From assembly GCA_003527885.1 (NCBI GenBank), contig DPWB01000406.1, positions 3,881-11,147 of the forward strand: 7,267 bases of DNA, written 5' to 3'. Within the stretch, counting starts at the first letter, position 1; the number at the start of each line of letters is the position of its first letter. The position numbers and the translations under genes are program-made. Below, piece by piece: positions 6,506 through 7,267 of the stretch. The DNA is from Candidatus Competibacteraceae bacterium (GTDB lineage Bacteria > Pseudomonadota > Gammaproteobacteria > Competibacterales > Competibacteraceae). The notes below the pieces were generated by a model. It saw nothing but the letters and a program-made list of their open reading frames with translations, was not told the origin of the DNA and searched no databases.

Positions 6506-7267
6506 ATGAAAATCTTGGTTACCGGCAGCGCCGGGTTCATCGGCTCGACGCTGGCGCTACGCCTGCTGGGGCGCGGCGATGAGGTCATCGGCCTCGACAA
6601 TCTAAACGACTACTACGATGTCAGCCTCAAGCAGGCGCGCTTGGCGCGCTTGCAGGCCCACCCCGGTTTTACCGAGGTGCGGGCGAGCCTCGAAGATCGC
6701 GCCATCCTGTACGAAACCTTCGCCGAGCACCGCCCGCAACGGGTGGTGAATCTGGCCGCCCAAGCCGGCGTCCGCTACTCGATTCAGAATCCCCACGCTT
6801 ACGTCGACTCCAACCTGGTCGGCTTCGTCAACATTCTCGAAGCGTGCCGCCATCACGGCGTCGAGCATCTGGTCTACGCCTCGTCCAGTTCGGTGTACGG
6901 GGCCAACACCAAAATGCCGTTCTCGGTCCACGACAACGTGGATCACCCGGTCAGCCTGTACGCGGCGACCAAGAAGGCCAACGAGCTGATGGCCCACACC
7001 TACAGCCATTTGTACGGCCTACCGACCACGGGTTTGCGCTTCTTCACCGTCTACGGCCCGTGGGGCCGGCCGGACATGGCGCTGTTTCTCTTCACCCGCA
7101 GCATCCTGGCCGACGAACCGATCGACGTCTTCAACTACGGCCACCACCGGCGGGATTTCACCTACATCGACGATATCGTCGAGGGCGTGGTGCGGGTGAT
7201 GGATCGAGTGGCGGCGCCGGACCCGGACTGGTCGGGCGACAAACCGGATTCCGCCACCAGCCTATCG
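6506..7267 (+). CDS. NAD-dependent nucleotide-sugar epimerase, UDP-glucuronate 4-epimerase-like (3' end outside window)
   Basis: The reading frame stays open for 254 codons to the window edge, so the gene is partial here; relatives are usually about 330-340 aa. It is an extended short-chain dehydrogenase/reductase that inverts C4 of a UDP-sugar through a transient keto intermediate. The NAD-binding G-S-A-G-F-I-G is at 7-13, D-N-L-N-D-Y-Y-D at 31-38, and [10 protein letters not shown] at 83-92. The active-site Ser cluster is at 126-129, Y-A-A-T-K at 152-156 provides the catalytic Tyr and Lys, and [13 protein letters not shown] is at 178-190. The D-N-L-N-D-Y-Y-D and Q-A-G-V-R-Y-S motifs are typical of UDP-glucuronate 4-epimerases (CapI-like), which make UDP-galacturonate, rather than of GalE or TviC/WbpP. 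The ATG follows an AGGAG Shine-Dalgarno (6496-6500) by 5 nt. Only 18 bp separate it from the dehydrogenase gene, so the two are probably co-transcribed. Confidence 0.93.
   Translation, partial: MKILVTGSAGFIGSTLALRLLGRGDEVIGLDNLNDYYDVSLKQARLARLQAHPGFTEVRASLEDRAILYETFAEHRPQRVVNLAAQAGVRYSIQNPHAYVDSNLVGFVNILEACRHHGVEHLVYASSSSVYGANTKMPFSVHDNVDHPVSLYAATKKANELMAHTYSHLYGLPTTGLRFFTVYGPWGRPDMALFLFTRSILADEPIDVFNYGHHRRDFTYIDDIVEGVVRVMDRVAAPDPDWSGDKPDSATSLS

Noticed and set aside
1..7267. Search for CRISPR arrays, tRNA/rRNA genes, transposases, integrases, attachment sites and toxin-antitoxin pairs
   Set aside because: No direct-repeat array, tRNA cloverleaf, mobile-element protein or paired small genes was seen by eye on either strand.

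Overview
The window comes from a GC-rich bacterial chromosome, most likely a gammaproteobacterium. Three things point that way: mrp and metG are divergent neighbours, as in many Gammaproteobacteria; MetG is the long form with a C-terminal tRNA-binding domain; and the exopolysaccharide genes resemble those of PEP-CTERM/exosortase-type loci in environmental lineages such as methanotrophs and purple sulfur bacteria. The exact lineage is an inference and cannot be fixed from this window.

The left half (1-3603) is mostly housekeeping. A small gene on the minus strand (42-272) encodes a secreted, very basic protein with two cysteine-bounded repeats, and a hairpin with a UUCG loop at 14-31 ends it. 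Next, also on the minus strand, is mrp (348-1439), an Fe-S cluster carrier P-loop ATPase. After a 133-bp divergent gap, metG (1573-3603, plus strand) encodes methionyl-tRNA synthetase.

The right half (3624-7267) is the start of an exopolysaccharide locus. A minus-strand gene ending only 20 bp from metG encodes a membrane polyprenyl-phosphate sugar-1-phosphate transferase, the enzyme that starts repeat-unit assembly on the lipid carrier. An AT-rich divergent gap of about 190 bp separates it from a plus-strand pair 18 bp apart: a TviB/WbpA-like UDP-HexNAc 6-dehydrogenase (5210-6487) and a UDP-glucuronate 4-epimerase-like enzyme (6506 to the window end, where it is cut off). Together they would load the first sugar onto undecaprenyl phosphate and supply acidic nucleotide sugars such as uronic or aminouronic acids, so the polymer is probably anionic.

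No tRNA, rRNA, CRISPR array, insertion sequence or integrase was seen. The least explained item is the small secreted repeat protein. I found no clearly new multi-gene system; the polysaccharide genes belong to known families, and the rest of their locus lies beyond the right edge.
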